In this document: positions 8,015 through 16,227 of the stretch, in pieces
Layout: each line of letters opens with the position of its first letter
Numbering within the stretch: position 1 is the first letter of the stretch
NCBI RefSeq assembly: GCF_018408855.1
Contig: NZ_AP024322.1
Coordinates: forward strand, 682,001 to 746,000
DNA: 64,000 nucleotides
Source: Caballeronia sp. NK8
GTDB taxonomy: Bacteria; Pseudomonadota; Gammaproteobacteria; Burkholderiales; Burkholderiaceae
Reading direction: 5' to 3'
The notes under the pieces: model-generated
Told to the model about the DNA's origin: nothing
Database searches by the model: none
What the model saw: the letters and a program-made list of their open reading frames with translations, nothing else
Program-made: the position numbers and the translations under genes

Positions 8015-9613
8015 TCAGTGTGCGTCGCCGCGTCCTTTCGATACCGTCGGCACGCCCCAGCCGAAGAGCGTGACGCGCGCTGCTTCGTCGTCCGCCGTTG
8101 AGCCATGCCGCGTGCCTGCGCGCCAGTGGCCGTCGAAGGCCATCGTCGGCGTGGTCGGCTTCGGAATCCCGCTCGCCTGGCGGAAGTACTCGGTGTTGGT
8201 TTCGTTCTGCACGGCGAGCGCGCGGCGCAGGGTCGCCTGCGTCTGCGCGTTGCGCGGGTCGAGCGCCACGGCGCGACGGGCGTTGCGCAACGCGCACGCC
8301 GGGTCTTCGTTCGCGGCGCAGGTGCGTGCGCTCGCCATCGCGCTGTCGCGTGCGCGCTCCTGACGCGACAGTTCGGCTGCAAGCTGCTGGATTTCCGGAC
8401 TGCGCGGCTCGTTCGCATAGAGGCTGCGCATGTGCCGGCGCGCGGCGGTGAGATCGCGGCTGGCGAGCGCCTGCTGAGCCGCAGCGATGCTGCGCGCGAC
8501 GGCTGCGGGAAGCGGCTCCTGGACCGGTTGAGCCGGAGGCGCGGCGAGCTTTTCGATCGAGGCGACCGTCGGCGCGACGGCCGGTTTGTCGTGCGTGGCG
8601 ATTGCGGTCTTGCTGCGCGGCGGCTCGGTCGGCTGCGTCGGCTGTGTCGGCTGTGTCGCGGGTTTTGCCGCGACGGGCGTCGTGCTCGTGCGCGCTTCCG
8701 GCTTTTGCGCCGATGCGATCACCGGCGTCGCCGGTTTGATCGATGGCGCTGCCGCAGCGATGGACGCGGCTGTCGGAGCCGCCGCGCTCGTCGTGACGTT
8801 TGGCGTTGCGGGCTTCGCTGCGGCGACCGCAGTCGATGACGCGACGATCGGCGCAGGCGGATTTGCCGTCGTGCTTATTGTCGCGGGAGCGGCTGGCATC
8901 GAAGGCTTCGCAGGCGCTGCGGCCGCGAGCGTGCTGACTGATGCCGGCGCGCTCGCTACAGCGACGCGCGGCTCGGTGCGTGTGACGATCGCCGGCGTTT
9001 CCGTCGCCGGACGCGCGGCGACCGGGGCAGCCGGCGCGGCGGACGCGTGTTCATTTCGTGAGTGGCTCGTCTGCGCCATCGCCGATGACGCTGGTGCGAC
9101 GGCCTGCGCATTCGCCGATTCCGCTTTGGACCGCGTCGCCGAAGCATGCCGCGAAGCATCGGCAACGAGCGCGGCTGCGCGCTCGCGAACCAGACCAACC
9201 ACGCTGATGCCGGGTTCCACGCTCGCCGGTGGGGCGTTGTCGTCCAGTTGCACGTAGAAATACGCGCCGACCGCGAGACTCGCGACCACGCCGCCGACCA
9301 GCACCGCGATGCCCGTGCGTGCGGGCTTGCGCTGCGTCTCTTGCGAGTCGCCCGGTTCGACGAAGTTCGGATACGACGTCAGCATTCTGCGGCGCACCAT
9401 GCGCTGCAGCCAGTGGCTGTCGTCCCAATCGAGGATGTCGAGCGGCACGGGCACGGACGCCGCAGGCGCGCGGGTTTCCGCTGCGCTCGTGAATATCGCG
9501 CCTTGACGATCGGCCCCGCAGGACGGGCAGGTGCCCTCCTCGGCGGGCGACACGAAGTTGCAGCGATGGCAGATGACGGAGTCGAGAGACAGCGAGTATT
9601 CAGGTCGATTCAT
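8015..9613 (-). CDS. Zinc-ribbon, single-pass membrane protein with Ala/Pro/Thr-rich linker and TPR-like C-terminus
   Basis: 532-aa hypothetical protein. Residues about 15-35 form a zinc ribbon (CHRCNFVSPAEEGTCPSC), then a cytoplasmic segment and one transmembrane helix (about 105-125, GIAVLVGGVVASLAVGAYFYV). A roughly 230-residue low-complexity Ala/Pro/Thr/Ser linker with many AxPA and TPA units follows. The C-terminal ~130 residues are helical and TPR-like (AAQQALASRDLTAARRHMRSL, AELSRQERARDSAMASA, LRNARRAVALDPRNAQTQAT). The topology suggests a cytoplasmic metal-binding head and a periplasmic repeat domain on a flexible stalk. The function is not recognised. Confidence 0.7.
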   Translation of the reverse strand: MNRPEYSLSLDSVICHRCNFVSPAEEGTCPSCGADRQGAIFTSAAETRAPAASVPVPLDILDWDDSHWLQRMVRRRMLTSYPNFVEPGDSQETQRKPARTGIAVLVGGVVASLAVGAYFYVQLDDNAPPASVEPGISVVGLVRERAAALVADASRHASATRSKAESANAQAVAPASSAMAQTSHSRNEHASAAPAAPVAARPATETPAIVTRTEPRVAVASAPASVSTLAAAAPAKPSMPAAPATISTTANPPAPIVASSTAVAAAKPATPNVTTSAAAPTAASIAAAAPSIKPATPVIASAQKPEARTSTTPVAAKPATQPTQPTQPTEPPRSKTAIATHDKPAVAPTVASIEKLAAPPAQPVQEPLPAAVARSIAAAQQALASRDLTAARRHMRSLYANEPRSPEIQQLAAELSRQERARDSAMASARTCAANEDPACALRNARRAVALDPRNAQTQATLRRALAVQNETNTEYFRQASGIPKPTTPTMAFDGHWRAGTRHGSTADDEAARVTLFGWGVPTVSKGRGDAH

Positions 9614-9913
9614 GTCGCACTCTTCTTCGAGTTATGGCTCGCCGCGTCGCGCGAGCGGATCACGACATCAGGAAAGTCCTAAGCAACCCGAACTGCGGGC
9701 GCCGCGCGCGCAAGCATCCCCGCGACGCCCCGCGCGCCGGGATTCTGAAATGCCGATGGTGACTCATTCTTGCCGGTGCGGTGCGGTCCGTCTACGCGAT
9801 TGCGCACATTCGCGCGCGCGTGATGGTTGACAAGGGTTGGCCATTCGGACGACTTCCGCGGCGTCACGTCATCGGCGAAATTGCGTGTCATCGGCTACGA
9901 AAGGATGACGGCA
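9614..9913. other. Intergenic gap upstream of the small membrane operon
   Basis: 300 bp between divergent genes. The left part is GC-rich and probably holds the promoter of the zinc-ribbon gene. A ttgaca hexamer occurs at 9829, but no good -10 lies at the right distance. No RNA gene or repeat was recognised. Confidence 0.4.
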
Positions 9914-10330
9914 ATGCAATCGAACGGCTTCGAGGCGACGGCGCGGCAGTTGATCGTCGGATTGCCGCTCTTCATGGGCGCGATCGAATACATATTGCGG
10001 GTGGCGCTGAAGCAACCCGGCAAGGACGATTTCTTTCCGATCTCGCTCGTTGCTTCCAGCGTCAGTTTGAACATCGCGCTGGCGGTGTTGCCGAGTGAAA
10101 TGCGCAGCGGGTTGTGGGCGTCGAGGCAACGGATCGGTCGGGCGATCGTTATCGCAAATATGGGAATTTTCGCCTCTCTGATTGGCGTGCTGCTGTGGAT
10201 ATACTTGCTCGTGGCTTCGTTTAGTGAAGATGTCAGGGCAATCTTGCCGATGCATCCGCTGCGGGATGCTTTGGTGTACTACTTTTTTTCAATCATGTTG
10301 AATGAATGTAAAGCGGGATCTGGAAGATGA
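9914..10330 (+). CDS. Hypothetical membrane protein, 138 aa
   Basis: Unrecognised protein with about four hydrophobic segments (LIVGLPLFMGAIEYIL, FFPISLVASSVSLNIALAVL, AIVIANMGIFASLIGVLLWI and a C-terminal VYYFFSIML). The ATG at 9914 is preferred to earlier in-frame codons because aaagga lies at a suitable distance. Its stop overlaps the next start (ATGA). Base composition is visibly more AT-rich than the neighbours, which suggests recent acquisition. It lies just beyond the 3' end of tRNA-Leu. No function can be assigned. Confidence 0.55.
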   Translation: MQSNGFEATARQLIVGLPLFMGAIEYILRVALKQPGKDDFFPISLVASSVSLNIALAVLPSEMRSGLWASRQRIGRAIVIANMGIFASLIGVLLWIYLLVASFSEDVRAILPMHPLRDALVYYFFSIMLNECKAGSGR

Positions 10331-10488
10331 TGAACTTCGTGCTGGGATTTTTTCGGGAGTATTGGCCTGTCGTCATAACGTGCGCCCTCGCCAGATACGG
10401 CGCTCCGGTTGTGGCGGATTGGCTGGTTCGCTATATCGACAAGAAAGTGCTTCAGGATGAAACTGAACGCCGCTCGGGCGTCGAGTGA
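10327..10488 (+). CDS. Small hypothetical protein, 53 aa, coupled to the preceding gene
   Basis: Starts at 10327 with the ATGA overlap and has ggaag just upstream. The product starts MMNFVLGFFREYWPVVITC, has one hydrophobic or amphipathic segment, and ends in a charged tail (DKKVLQDETERRSGVE). ATG 10330 is an alternative start. It shares the low GC and orientation of the upstream ORF, so the two form a small bicistronic unit. Family unknown. Support is the coupling and the continuous frame; it could still be non-coding. Confidence 0.45.
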   Translation: MMNFVLGFFREYWPVVITCALARYGAPVVADWLVRYIDKKVLQDETERRSGVE

Positions 10489-10541
10489 GAAAGGCCTGGC
10501 GCAAATCCGTCAGCGCGACGGAACACGCCCGCCCCAAACGC

Positions 10542-10571
10542 AAAAAAGCCGCTCACATGGAGCGGCTTTTT
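10542..10571. terminator. Bidirectional terminator between the small ORFs and tRNA-Leu
   Basis: A symmetric stem aaaagccgct / agcggctttt with a short loop (10554-10560), flanked by A-run and T-run so that it can work in both directions. It lies 10 nt past the tRNA 3' end on the minus strand. Confidence 0.8.
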
Positions 10572-10581
10572 CGAAAAATCC

Positions 10582-10666
10582 TGGTGCCCAGGGCCGGAAT
10601 CGAACCGGCACGCCTTGCGGCGGGGGATTTTGAGTCCCCTGCGTCTACCAATTTCACCACCTGGGC
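10582..10666 (-). tRNA. tRNA-Leu (anticodon CAA)
   Basis: 85-nt class II tRNA read on the minus strand. The acceptor stem gcccagg pairs with cctgggc and the CCA end is encoded (10582-10584). The anticodon loop is CTCAAAA between a GGGGA/TCCCC stem, giving anticodon CAA, which reads UUG leucine codons. A long variable arm and the T-loop GGTTCGATTCC are present. Small AT-richer ORFs sit beyond its 3' end. Confidence 0.97.
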
Positions 10667-10790
10667 CGAATCGGCTCGTACCAGAAGAGACAAGGCAACG
10701 AGCTAATCGAGTCGGCGATTATGACCGAAAACGCCCGCGCCGGCAAGCAACAACGGCAGGACGTTTTCCGAACTTCGCGAAGTTCGGAAT

Positions 10791-11951
10791 TTACTGGGCG
10801 AGATACGTAAACGCGCCGTTCCTGATCACACCCATCACGCTCGCGCGCTGATCCAGACCGACGTGATCCGTCGCGCTCGTGTTCACCACGCCGTTCGGCA
10901 CGACGAGTTCATGCGCGTGCTCCAGTTCCGAACGCAGCGCCACGCGAAACTCCCTGGTGCCAGGCTTGGCCGTCTTCAGCGCGCGCGCCACGGCGTCCTG
11001 CAGGCGCGGATACACGCCGGCCGCATCGCCCGCGAATTGCGTGACCGAGCCCTTGCCGTACTTGTCCTCATACGCATTCGCGAACGCCAGCGCCGCCTTC
11101 TTCGACGGATGATCGGCCGGCAGCGTGCGCGCGACGACGACCGGCTGCGTCGGGAACAGCGTGCCTTCGACATCCTTGCCGCCGAGCTTGATGAATTCGG
11201 GCGTCGCGATGCCGTGCGTCTGGTAGATCGCGCCCTTGTAGCCGCGCTCGACGAGCGTGCGCTGCGGCAGCACGGTCGGCGTGCCCGCGCCCGCGATCAG
11301 CACCGCGTCGGGCTTGGCTGCCATCAGCTTGAGAATCTGCCCGGTGACGCTGGCATCGGTACGGTTGAAACGCTCGCTCGCGACAATTTTGATATGCCGG
11401 AGATCGGCGAACTTCGTGAACTCGTTGAGCCAGCTATCGCCATAGCTGTCCGCAAAGCCGATGAATCCGACCGTCTTCACGCCGTGATTCGCCATGTAGC
11501 GCGTCATCACGTCGGCCATTGCGCGATCGGTCTGGGCCATCTTGAACGCCCACACCTTCTTGCCTTCCTGCGGCTCCACGACCGATGCCGAGCCGATCAG
11601 TGTAATCATCGGCGTTTCGGATTCGGCGACGGGATCGAGCGCGGCGAGCGCGGCCGGCGTGATGTTCGGCCCGACGATCACGTCGACATGATCCTCGCTG
11701 ATCAGCTTGCGGATATTGCGCACGGCCGCGCCCGGGTCCGAGCCGTCGTCGAGGATGATGTACTCCGCGTTCTGCCCGGCGATGGTCTTCGGCCACATCA
11801 GCATCGCGTTCTTGCTGGTGATGCCGATCGCGGCGGCGGGGCCGGTGCTGGACAGATCGATGCCAACCTTCAGTTGCGCGTGCGCGGCGGCGGTCAGGAC
11901 AGACAATGCTGCGCCGGCCACGAGCCGGCGCGTGAACTTCGACAACGTCAT
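10791..11951 (-). CDS. ABC transporter substrate-binding protein, LivK/type 1 periplasmic family
   Basis: 386-aa periplasmic binding protein. The ATG at 11951 has GGAGA eight bases upstream and gives a Sec signal (MTLSKFTRRLVAGAAL, cleavage after AHA). The mature protein starts QLKVGIDLSSTGPAAAIG, the typical opening of the branched-chain/aromatic amino acid binding family, and contains VDVIVGPNITPAALA and TPMITLIGSASVV. No permease or ATPase is adjacent; the liv ATPases at the window start are 9 kb away on the other strand, so a link is speculative. Ligand unknown. Confidence 0.85.
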   Translation of the reverse strand: MTLSKFTRRLVAGAALSVLTAAAHAQLKVGIDLSSTGPAAAIGITSKNAMLMWPKTIAGQNAEYIILDDGSDPGAAVRNIRKLISEDHVDVIVGPNITPAALAALDPVAESETPMITLIGSASVVEPQEGKKVWAFKMAQTDRAMADVMTRYMANHGVKTVGFIGFADSYGDSWLNEFTKFADLRHIKIVASERFNRTDASVTGQILKLMAAKPDAVLIAGAGTPTVLPQRTLVERGYKGAIYQTHGIATPEFIKLGGKDVEGTLFPTQPVVVARTLPADHPSKKAALAFANAYEDKYGKGSVTQFAGDAAGVYPRLQDAVARALKTAKPGTREFRVALRSELEHAHELVVPNGVVNTSATDHVGLDQRASVMGVIRNGAFTYLAQ

Positions 11952-12006
11952 CGGAAAGGTCTCCAAGGGAGGGAATTTTTTGCGGCAGCGCGTGCTGCCA
12001 TTTTAT

Positions 12007-12948
12007 TCAGAGCTCGTAGCTCTCGTGCTCGCCCGACAGCGCCTGCTCGATCAGCTTGCGATTCAGCGAAGGCGACAGCAGTTCGACGAGCGTATACACA
12101 TAGCTGCGCAGATATGCGCCCTGCTTCAGCGCGAGCCGTGTGACGTTGGTGCCGAACAGGTGGCCGACCGGCATCGCGCGCAGATGTTTGTCGCGCTCCG
12201 GGTTGAACGCGATATCCGCCAGAATCCCGACGCCGAGCCCCAGTTCGACGTAAGTCTTGATCACGTCCGCGTCGATGGCTTCGAGCACGATGTCCGGCGT
12301 CAGATTGCGCAGCGCGAACGCCTGATTGATCTTGGTGCGCCCGGCGAACGATGCTTCGTAGGTGATGATCGGAAATTGCGCGAGGTCGTCGAGCGTGAGC
12401 GTCTTGCGCTCGAGCAGCGGATGATCCGGCAGCATGACGGCGAGATGCTGCCACTGGAAGCAGGGCAGCGACACCAGTTCCTTATAGTTGGCGATGGCCT
12501 CGGTTGCGATGGCGATATCCGCCTGATCGTGAATCACCATCTCCGCGACCTGCGTCGGGCTGCCTTGCAGAATCGAAAGGTGCACCTTCGGAAAGCGCTT
12601 CTTGAACTCCGCGATCGCCGCGGGCAACGAATAGCGCGCCTGCGTGTGCGTGGCGGCGATGACGAGATTGCCCTGATCCTGCGCAGCGTAATCCTTACCG
12701 ACCCGCTTCAGACTCTCCACTTCCTGCAAAATTTTCTCGACCGACGCGAGGATGATGCGCCCCGGCTCGGTCAGCGATCTCACGCGTTTCCCGTGCCGCG
12801 TGAAAATTTCGACGCCGAGTTCGTCCTCCAGCTCGATGATCGCCTTCGAGACGCCCGGCTGCGACGTGTACAGCGCCTTCGCGGCTTCGGTCAGGTTGAA
12901 GTTCTGCCGAACGGCCTCACGCACGAAGCGGAACTGGTGCAGATTCAT
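12007..12948 (-). CDS. cysB: CysB-type LysR transcriptional regulator of sulfur assimilation
   Basis: 313-aa LysR protein. The N-terminal winged helix-turn-helix reads NLTEAAKALYTSQPGVSKAIIELE, and GVEIFTRHGKRV is the CysB/Cbl-type sequence rather than generic LysR. The effector domain has the conserved THTQARYSLP motif that binds N-acetylserine, sulfate or thiosulfate in this family. It is divergent from the cysI operon across an AT-rich 237-bp gap, the expected arrangement for an activator of the adjacent genes. CysB and Cbl cannot be separated with certainty by reading; context favours CysB. Confidence 0.9.
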   Translation of the reverse strand: MNLHQFRFVREAVRQNFNLTEAAKALYTSQPGVSKAIIELEDELGVEIFTRHGKRVRSLTEPGRIILASVEKILQEVESLKRVGKDYAAQDQGNLVIAATHTQARYSLPAAIAEFKKRFPKVHLSILQGSPTQVAEMVIHDQADIAIATEAIANYKELVSLPCFQWQHLAVMLPDHPLLERKTLTLDDLAQFPIITYEASFAGRTKINQAFALRNLTPDIVLEAIDADVIKTYVELGLGVGILADIAFNPERDKHLRAMPVGHLFGTNVTRLALKQGAYLRSYVYTLVELLSPSLNRKLIEQALSGEHESYEL

Positions 12949-13185
12949 TTATAGCCTTTGCTTATTACTACCGGGCATATCAAAGTAATTTTTCAGTCGT
13001 TTGCAATATATAGCAGGTTCTTTACTATCAGTCCAATTTTTCCAATATCCATATCTGTTTTTGTCATTAGCAAATGAGCGTTTCGTCTGAACGACGCTCG
13101 CGACAGCGACTCAATGGATATTCGATGGACGAGACGCGCTGCGTAACCTAGGACGCCGCGCTTTTAAAAGAACTTGGGGCCCCGA
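12949..13185. promoter_or_regulatory. Divergent cysB / cysI control region
   Basis: 237 bp, strikingly AT-rich against its surroundings (12955-13080), between divergent cysB and cysI. By analogy with CysB-controlled promoters it should hold the activator sites and the RNA polymerase site for the cys operon. CysB sites are too degenerate for me to place precisely. Confidence 0.6.
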
Positions 13186-14862
13186 ATGTACCAATACGAT
13201 CAGATCGACCAACGCATCGTCGACGAACGTGTCGCGCAGTACGCTGACCAGGTCCGCCGCCGGCTGTCGGGCGAATTGACCGAAGAGGAATTCCGTCCGC
13301 TGCGTCTGCAGAACGGCCTGTACATGCAGCGTCACGCGTACATGCACCGCATCGCGATTCCGTACGGCAACCTGCGCAGCGACCAGCTCCGCGTGCTCGC
13401 CACCATCGCGCGCGAGCACGACCGCGGCTACGGTCACTTCTCGACGCGCACCAACATCCAGTTCAACTGGGTCGAGCTCGAAGAGACGCCGGAAATCCTG
13501 CGCAAGCTGGCTTCGGTGCAGATGCACGCGATCCAGACGTCGGGCAACTGCATCCGCAACATCACCGCCGACCAGTTCGCGGGCGTCGCGCCCGATGAAG
13601 TCGTCGATCCGCGTCCGTGGTCGGAAATTCTGCGCCAGTGGTCGACGTTCCATCCGGAATTCGCGTGGCTGCCGCGCAAGTTCAAGATCGCGGTGAACGG
13701 CTCGGCGGAAGACCGTGCGGCCGTGCAGGTCCATGACCTCGGCGTGTATCTGAAGAAGAACGCGCAGGGCGAAGTCGTGATGGACATTCTCGCGGGCGGC
13801 GGCCTCGGCCGCACGCCGATCGTCGGCGCGATCATCAAGCGCGATCTGCCGTGGCAGCATCTGATCACCTATTGCGAAGCCGTGCTGCGCGTGTACAACC
13901 GCTACGGCCGCCGCGACAACATGTACAAGGCGCGCATCAAGATTCTCGTGAAGGCGCTGTCGGCGGAGAAGTTCTCGAAGCAGGTCGAGGAAGAGTGGCA
14001 GCATCTGAAGGACGGCCCGTCGACGATCACGCAGGAAGAAGTCGATCGCGTGTCGAAGTTCTTCGCGCCGCCGGTCTACGAAAAACTCGCCGACACCGAC
14101 GCGACCTACGAAAAGCATCTGATCGAAAGCAAGCCGTTCGCGCGCTGGGTCGAGCGCAACGTGCGCCCGCACAAGGTGCCGGGTTACGCGGCGGTGACGC
14201 TGTCGCTCAAGCAGCGCCATATCGCGCCGGGCGATGCCACCGACCAGCAGATGGACGACGTCGCCACGCTCGCCGACGAGTTCTCGTTCGGCGAAATCCG
14301 CGTGTCGCACGAGCAGAACCTGATTCTCGCGAATGTGCCCAAGCGCGACCTCTACACCGTGTGGGAACGCGCGAAGGCGCTCGGCTTCGCGACGGCGAAC
14401 ATCGGCCTTCTGACCGACATCATCGCGTGCCCGGGCGGCGACTTCTGCTCGCTCGCGAATGCGAAGTCGATTCCGATCGCGCTGGCGATCCAGGATCGTT
14501 TCAACGATCTCGACTACGTGCACGACCTCGGCGACCTGTCGCTGAACATCTCGGGCTGTATCAACGCGTGCGGTCATCACCACGTCGGCAACATCGGCAT
14601 TCTGGGCGTCGATAAGGACGGCTCGGAGTGGTATCAGGTGACGCTCGGCGGCGAGCAGAGCTCGGGCGCGACCGGCGCGCATCTCGGCAAGGTGATCGGC
14701 CCGTCGTTCTCGGCGGAAGAAATGCCCGACGTGATCGCGCAAGTGATCGATACCTTCGTCGACAACCGCGCCGAAGACGAGCGTTTCATCGAGACGTTCA
14801 ACCGCATCGGCATGGCGCCGTTCAAGGAGCGCGTGTACGCATCGCGCCAGGCTCACGCTTAA
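13186..14862 (+). CDS. cysI: Sulfite reductase hemoprotein
   Basis: Reduces sulfite to sulfide using siroheme coupled to a [4Fe-4S] cluster. The 558-aa protein has the two ferredoxin-like half-domains and, near the C-terminus, the cluster/siroheme ligands: cysteines in IIACPGGDFCSLANAKS (C-x5-C, residues about 415-421) and NISGCINACGHHH (C-x3-C, about 457-461). An N-terminal FSTRTNIQFNW substrate-side motif is also present. The ATG at 13186 is preferred; a TTG four codons earlier is possible. No cysJ flavoprotein is in the operon, so the electron donor (ferredoxin or another reductase) is elsewhere. First gene of the cys operon. Confidence 0.93.
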   Translation: MYQYDQIDQRIVDERVAQYADQVRRRLSGELTEEEFRPLRLQNGLYMQRHAYMHRIAIPYGNLRSDQLRVLATIAREHDRGYGHFSTRTNIQFNWVELEETPEILRKLASVQMHAIQTSGNCIRNITADQFAGVAPDEVVDPRPWSEILRQWSTFHPEFAWLPRKFKIAVNGSAEDRAAVQVHDLGVYLKKNAQGEVVMDILAGGGLGRTPIVGAIIKRDLPWQHLITYCEAVLRVYNRYGRRDNMYKARIKILVKALSAEKFSKQVEEEWQHLKDGPSTITQEEVDRVSKFFAPPVYEKLADTDATYEKHLIESKPFARWVERNVRPHKVPGYAAVTLSLKQRHIAPGDATDQQMDDVATLADEFSFGEIRVSHEQNLILANVPKRDLYTVWERAKALGFATANIGLLTDIIACPGGDFCSLANAKSIPIALAIQDRFNDLDYVHDLGDLSLNISGCINACGHHHVGNIGILGVDKDGSEWYQVTLGGEQSSGATGAHLGKVIGPSFSAEEMPDVIAQVIDTFVDNRAEDERFIETFNRIGMAPFKERVYASRQAHA

Positions 14863-14872
14863 GGATTTTCAA

Positions 14873-15412
14873 ATGACGTTGATTATCAGGAACCGCGCGG
14901 TGGTCGAAGACAATTTCACGGTGGTGCGCGCAGCCGAAGACGGCGCATTGCCCGCTGTCGACGCGCTGCCCGCCGGCAAGATCATCGTGCCGTTCGCGCT
15001 GTGGAAAGAGCACAAGGCGGCGATCGTCGCCTCGCGCGCGAAGGAAGACATCGGTGTGTGGCTCGCGCCGGACGACGAACCCGCCGATCTCGCGCCGGAC
15101 TTCGATTTGCTTTCCGTGATCGCGGTCGACTTCCCGGTGTTTCGCGATGGCCGCGGCTTTTCCATCGGCCGCCTGCTGCGCGAGCGCTATCAGTGGACGG
15201 GCGAGCTGCGCGCGATCGGCGACGTGCTGCGCGATCAGGTGCTGTTCCATTCGCGCTGCGGCTTCGATGCGTTCGCGGTGCGCGCGGACAAGGACATCAA
15301 CGACGCGCTCAACGCGTTCAGCGAATTCACCGAGCTGTACCAGGGCGCGACCGACGATCTCGAACCGCTGTTTCGCCGTCGCGCGAAGCTAGTCGCAGCG
15401 CTTGGAGCCTGA
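14873..15412 (+). CDS. DUF934 protein associated with sulfite reductase
   Basis: 179-aa soluble protein lying between cysI and cysH, 10 nt after cysI and 3 nt before cysH. It matches the DUF934 type found next to cysI in proteobacteria. Visible conserved parts: IIVPFALWKEH, VIAVDFPVFRDGRGFSIGRLLR and ELRAIGDVLRDQ. One cysteine (SRCGFDAF) lies in a conserved patch. No cofactor motif is seen. Its fixed place suggests a role in CysI assembly or electron supply where CysJ is absent, but this is inference. Confidence 0.85.
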   Translation: MTLIIRNRAVVEDNFTVVRAAEDGALPAVDALPAGKIIVPFALWKEHKAAIVASRAKEDIGVWLAPDDEPADLAPDFDLLSVIAVDFPVFRDGRGFSIGRLLRERYQWTGELRAIGDVLRDQVLFHSRCGFDAFAVRADKDINDALNAFSEFTELYQGATDDLEPLFRRRAKLVAALGA

Positions 15413-15415
15413 CGC

Positions 15416-16138
15416 ATGACGCCTGAATTGCAAGCCAAGGTTGAACGCCTGGATGCGCTGCTCGATTCGATCGCGGCGCGTCACCAGAGCGTCAAGCTAG
15501 CCAGCAGCCTCGCCGCCGAAGACATGGTGCTCACGCACGCCATTCTTTCGCGCGGCGTGAAGATCGGCATCTTCTCGTTGAACACGGGCCGTCTGCATGC
15601 GGAAACGCTCGGCATGCTCGATACCGTAAAGGAACGCTACGGCTACGACATCGAGCAGTTCCATCCGCAGCAGGACGCGGTCGATGCCTATGTGCGCGAT
15701 CACGGCCTGAACGCGTTCTACGAGAGCATTGATTTGCGCAAGAGCTGCTGCCATATCCGCAAGGTCGAGCCGCTCAATCGCGCGCTGTCGGATGTGTCCG
15801 CGTGGGTCACGGGTCAGCGTCGCGAGCAATCGGTGACGCGCGCCGAGCTGCACGAGGAAGAGCAGGACGCGCCGCGCGGCATCGCGAAGTTCAATCCGCT
15901 CGCGGACTGGAACGAAAGCGACGTGTGGGATTACCTGAAGTCTTTCGATGTGCCCGCGAATCCGCTGCATGCGCGCGGCTATCCGAGCATCGGCTGCGAG
16001 CCCTGTACGCGTGCGGTGCGCCCCGGCGAAGACAGCCGGGCGGGCCGCTGGTGGTGGGAATCGCGCGATACGAAGGAATGCGGCCTGCACATCACGAACA
16101 TCAAGATCGTCGACGAAGCTCCGAGTTCGGCGATTTAA
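15416..16138 (+). CDS. cysH: Adenylyl-sulfate (APS) reductase, assimilatory
   Basis: Reduces adenylyl sulfate to sulfite and AMP with thioredoxin. The 240-aa protein has the PP-loop-like SSLAAEDMVLTH, a CC pair in LRKSCCHIRKVEP (residues about 112-113) and a CxxC in IGCEPCTRAV (about 195-198). These four cysteines mark the [4Fe-4S] APS-specific type as opposed to the PAPS reductase of enterics. The catalytic ECGLH is at the C-terminus. The APS type agrees with the absence of a cysC kinase in this operon. Confidence 0.93.
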   Translation: MTPELQAKVERLDALLDSIAARHQSVKLASSLAAEDMVLTHAILSRGVKIGIFSLNTGRLHAETLGMLDTVKERYGYDIEQFHPQQDAVDAYVRDHGLNAFYESIDLRKSCCHIRKVEPLNRALSDVSAWVTGQRREQSVTRAELHEEEQDAPRGIAKFNPLADWNESDVWDYLKSFDVPANPLHARGYPSIGCEPCTRAVRPGEDSRAGRWWWESRDTKECGLHITNIKIVDEAPSSAI

Positions 16139-16227
16139 GGCGCGCAAGACGCCGCATCACACCCTGTCATTGAACGCATCGTCGCAGTGGAAATTGCCTG
16201 ACGCTGCATAAAAAAGGATCGACGAAC

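Noticed and set aside
9829..9860. Sigma70 promoter starting with ttgaca for the small membrane operon
   Set aside because: No acceptable -10 element at 16-18 bp spacing.
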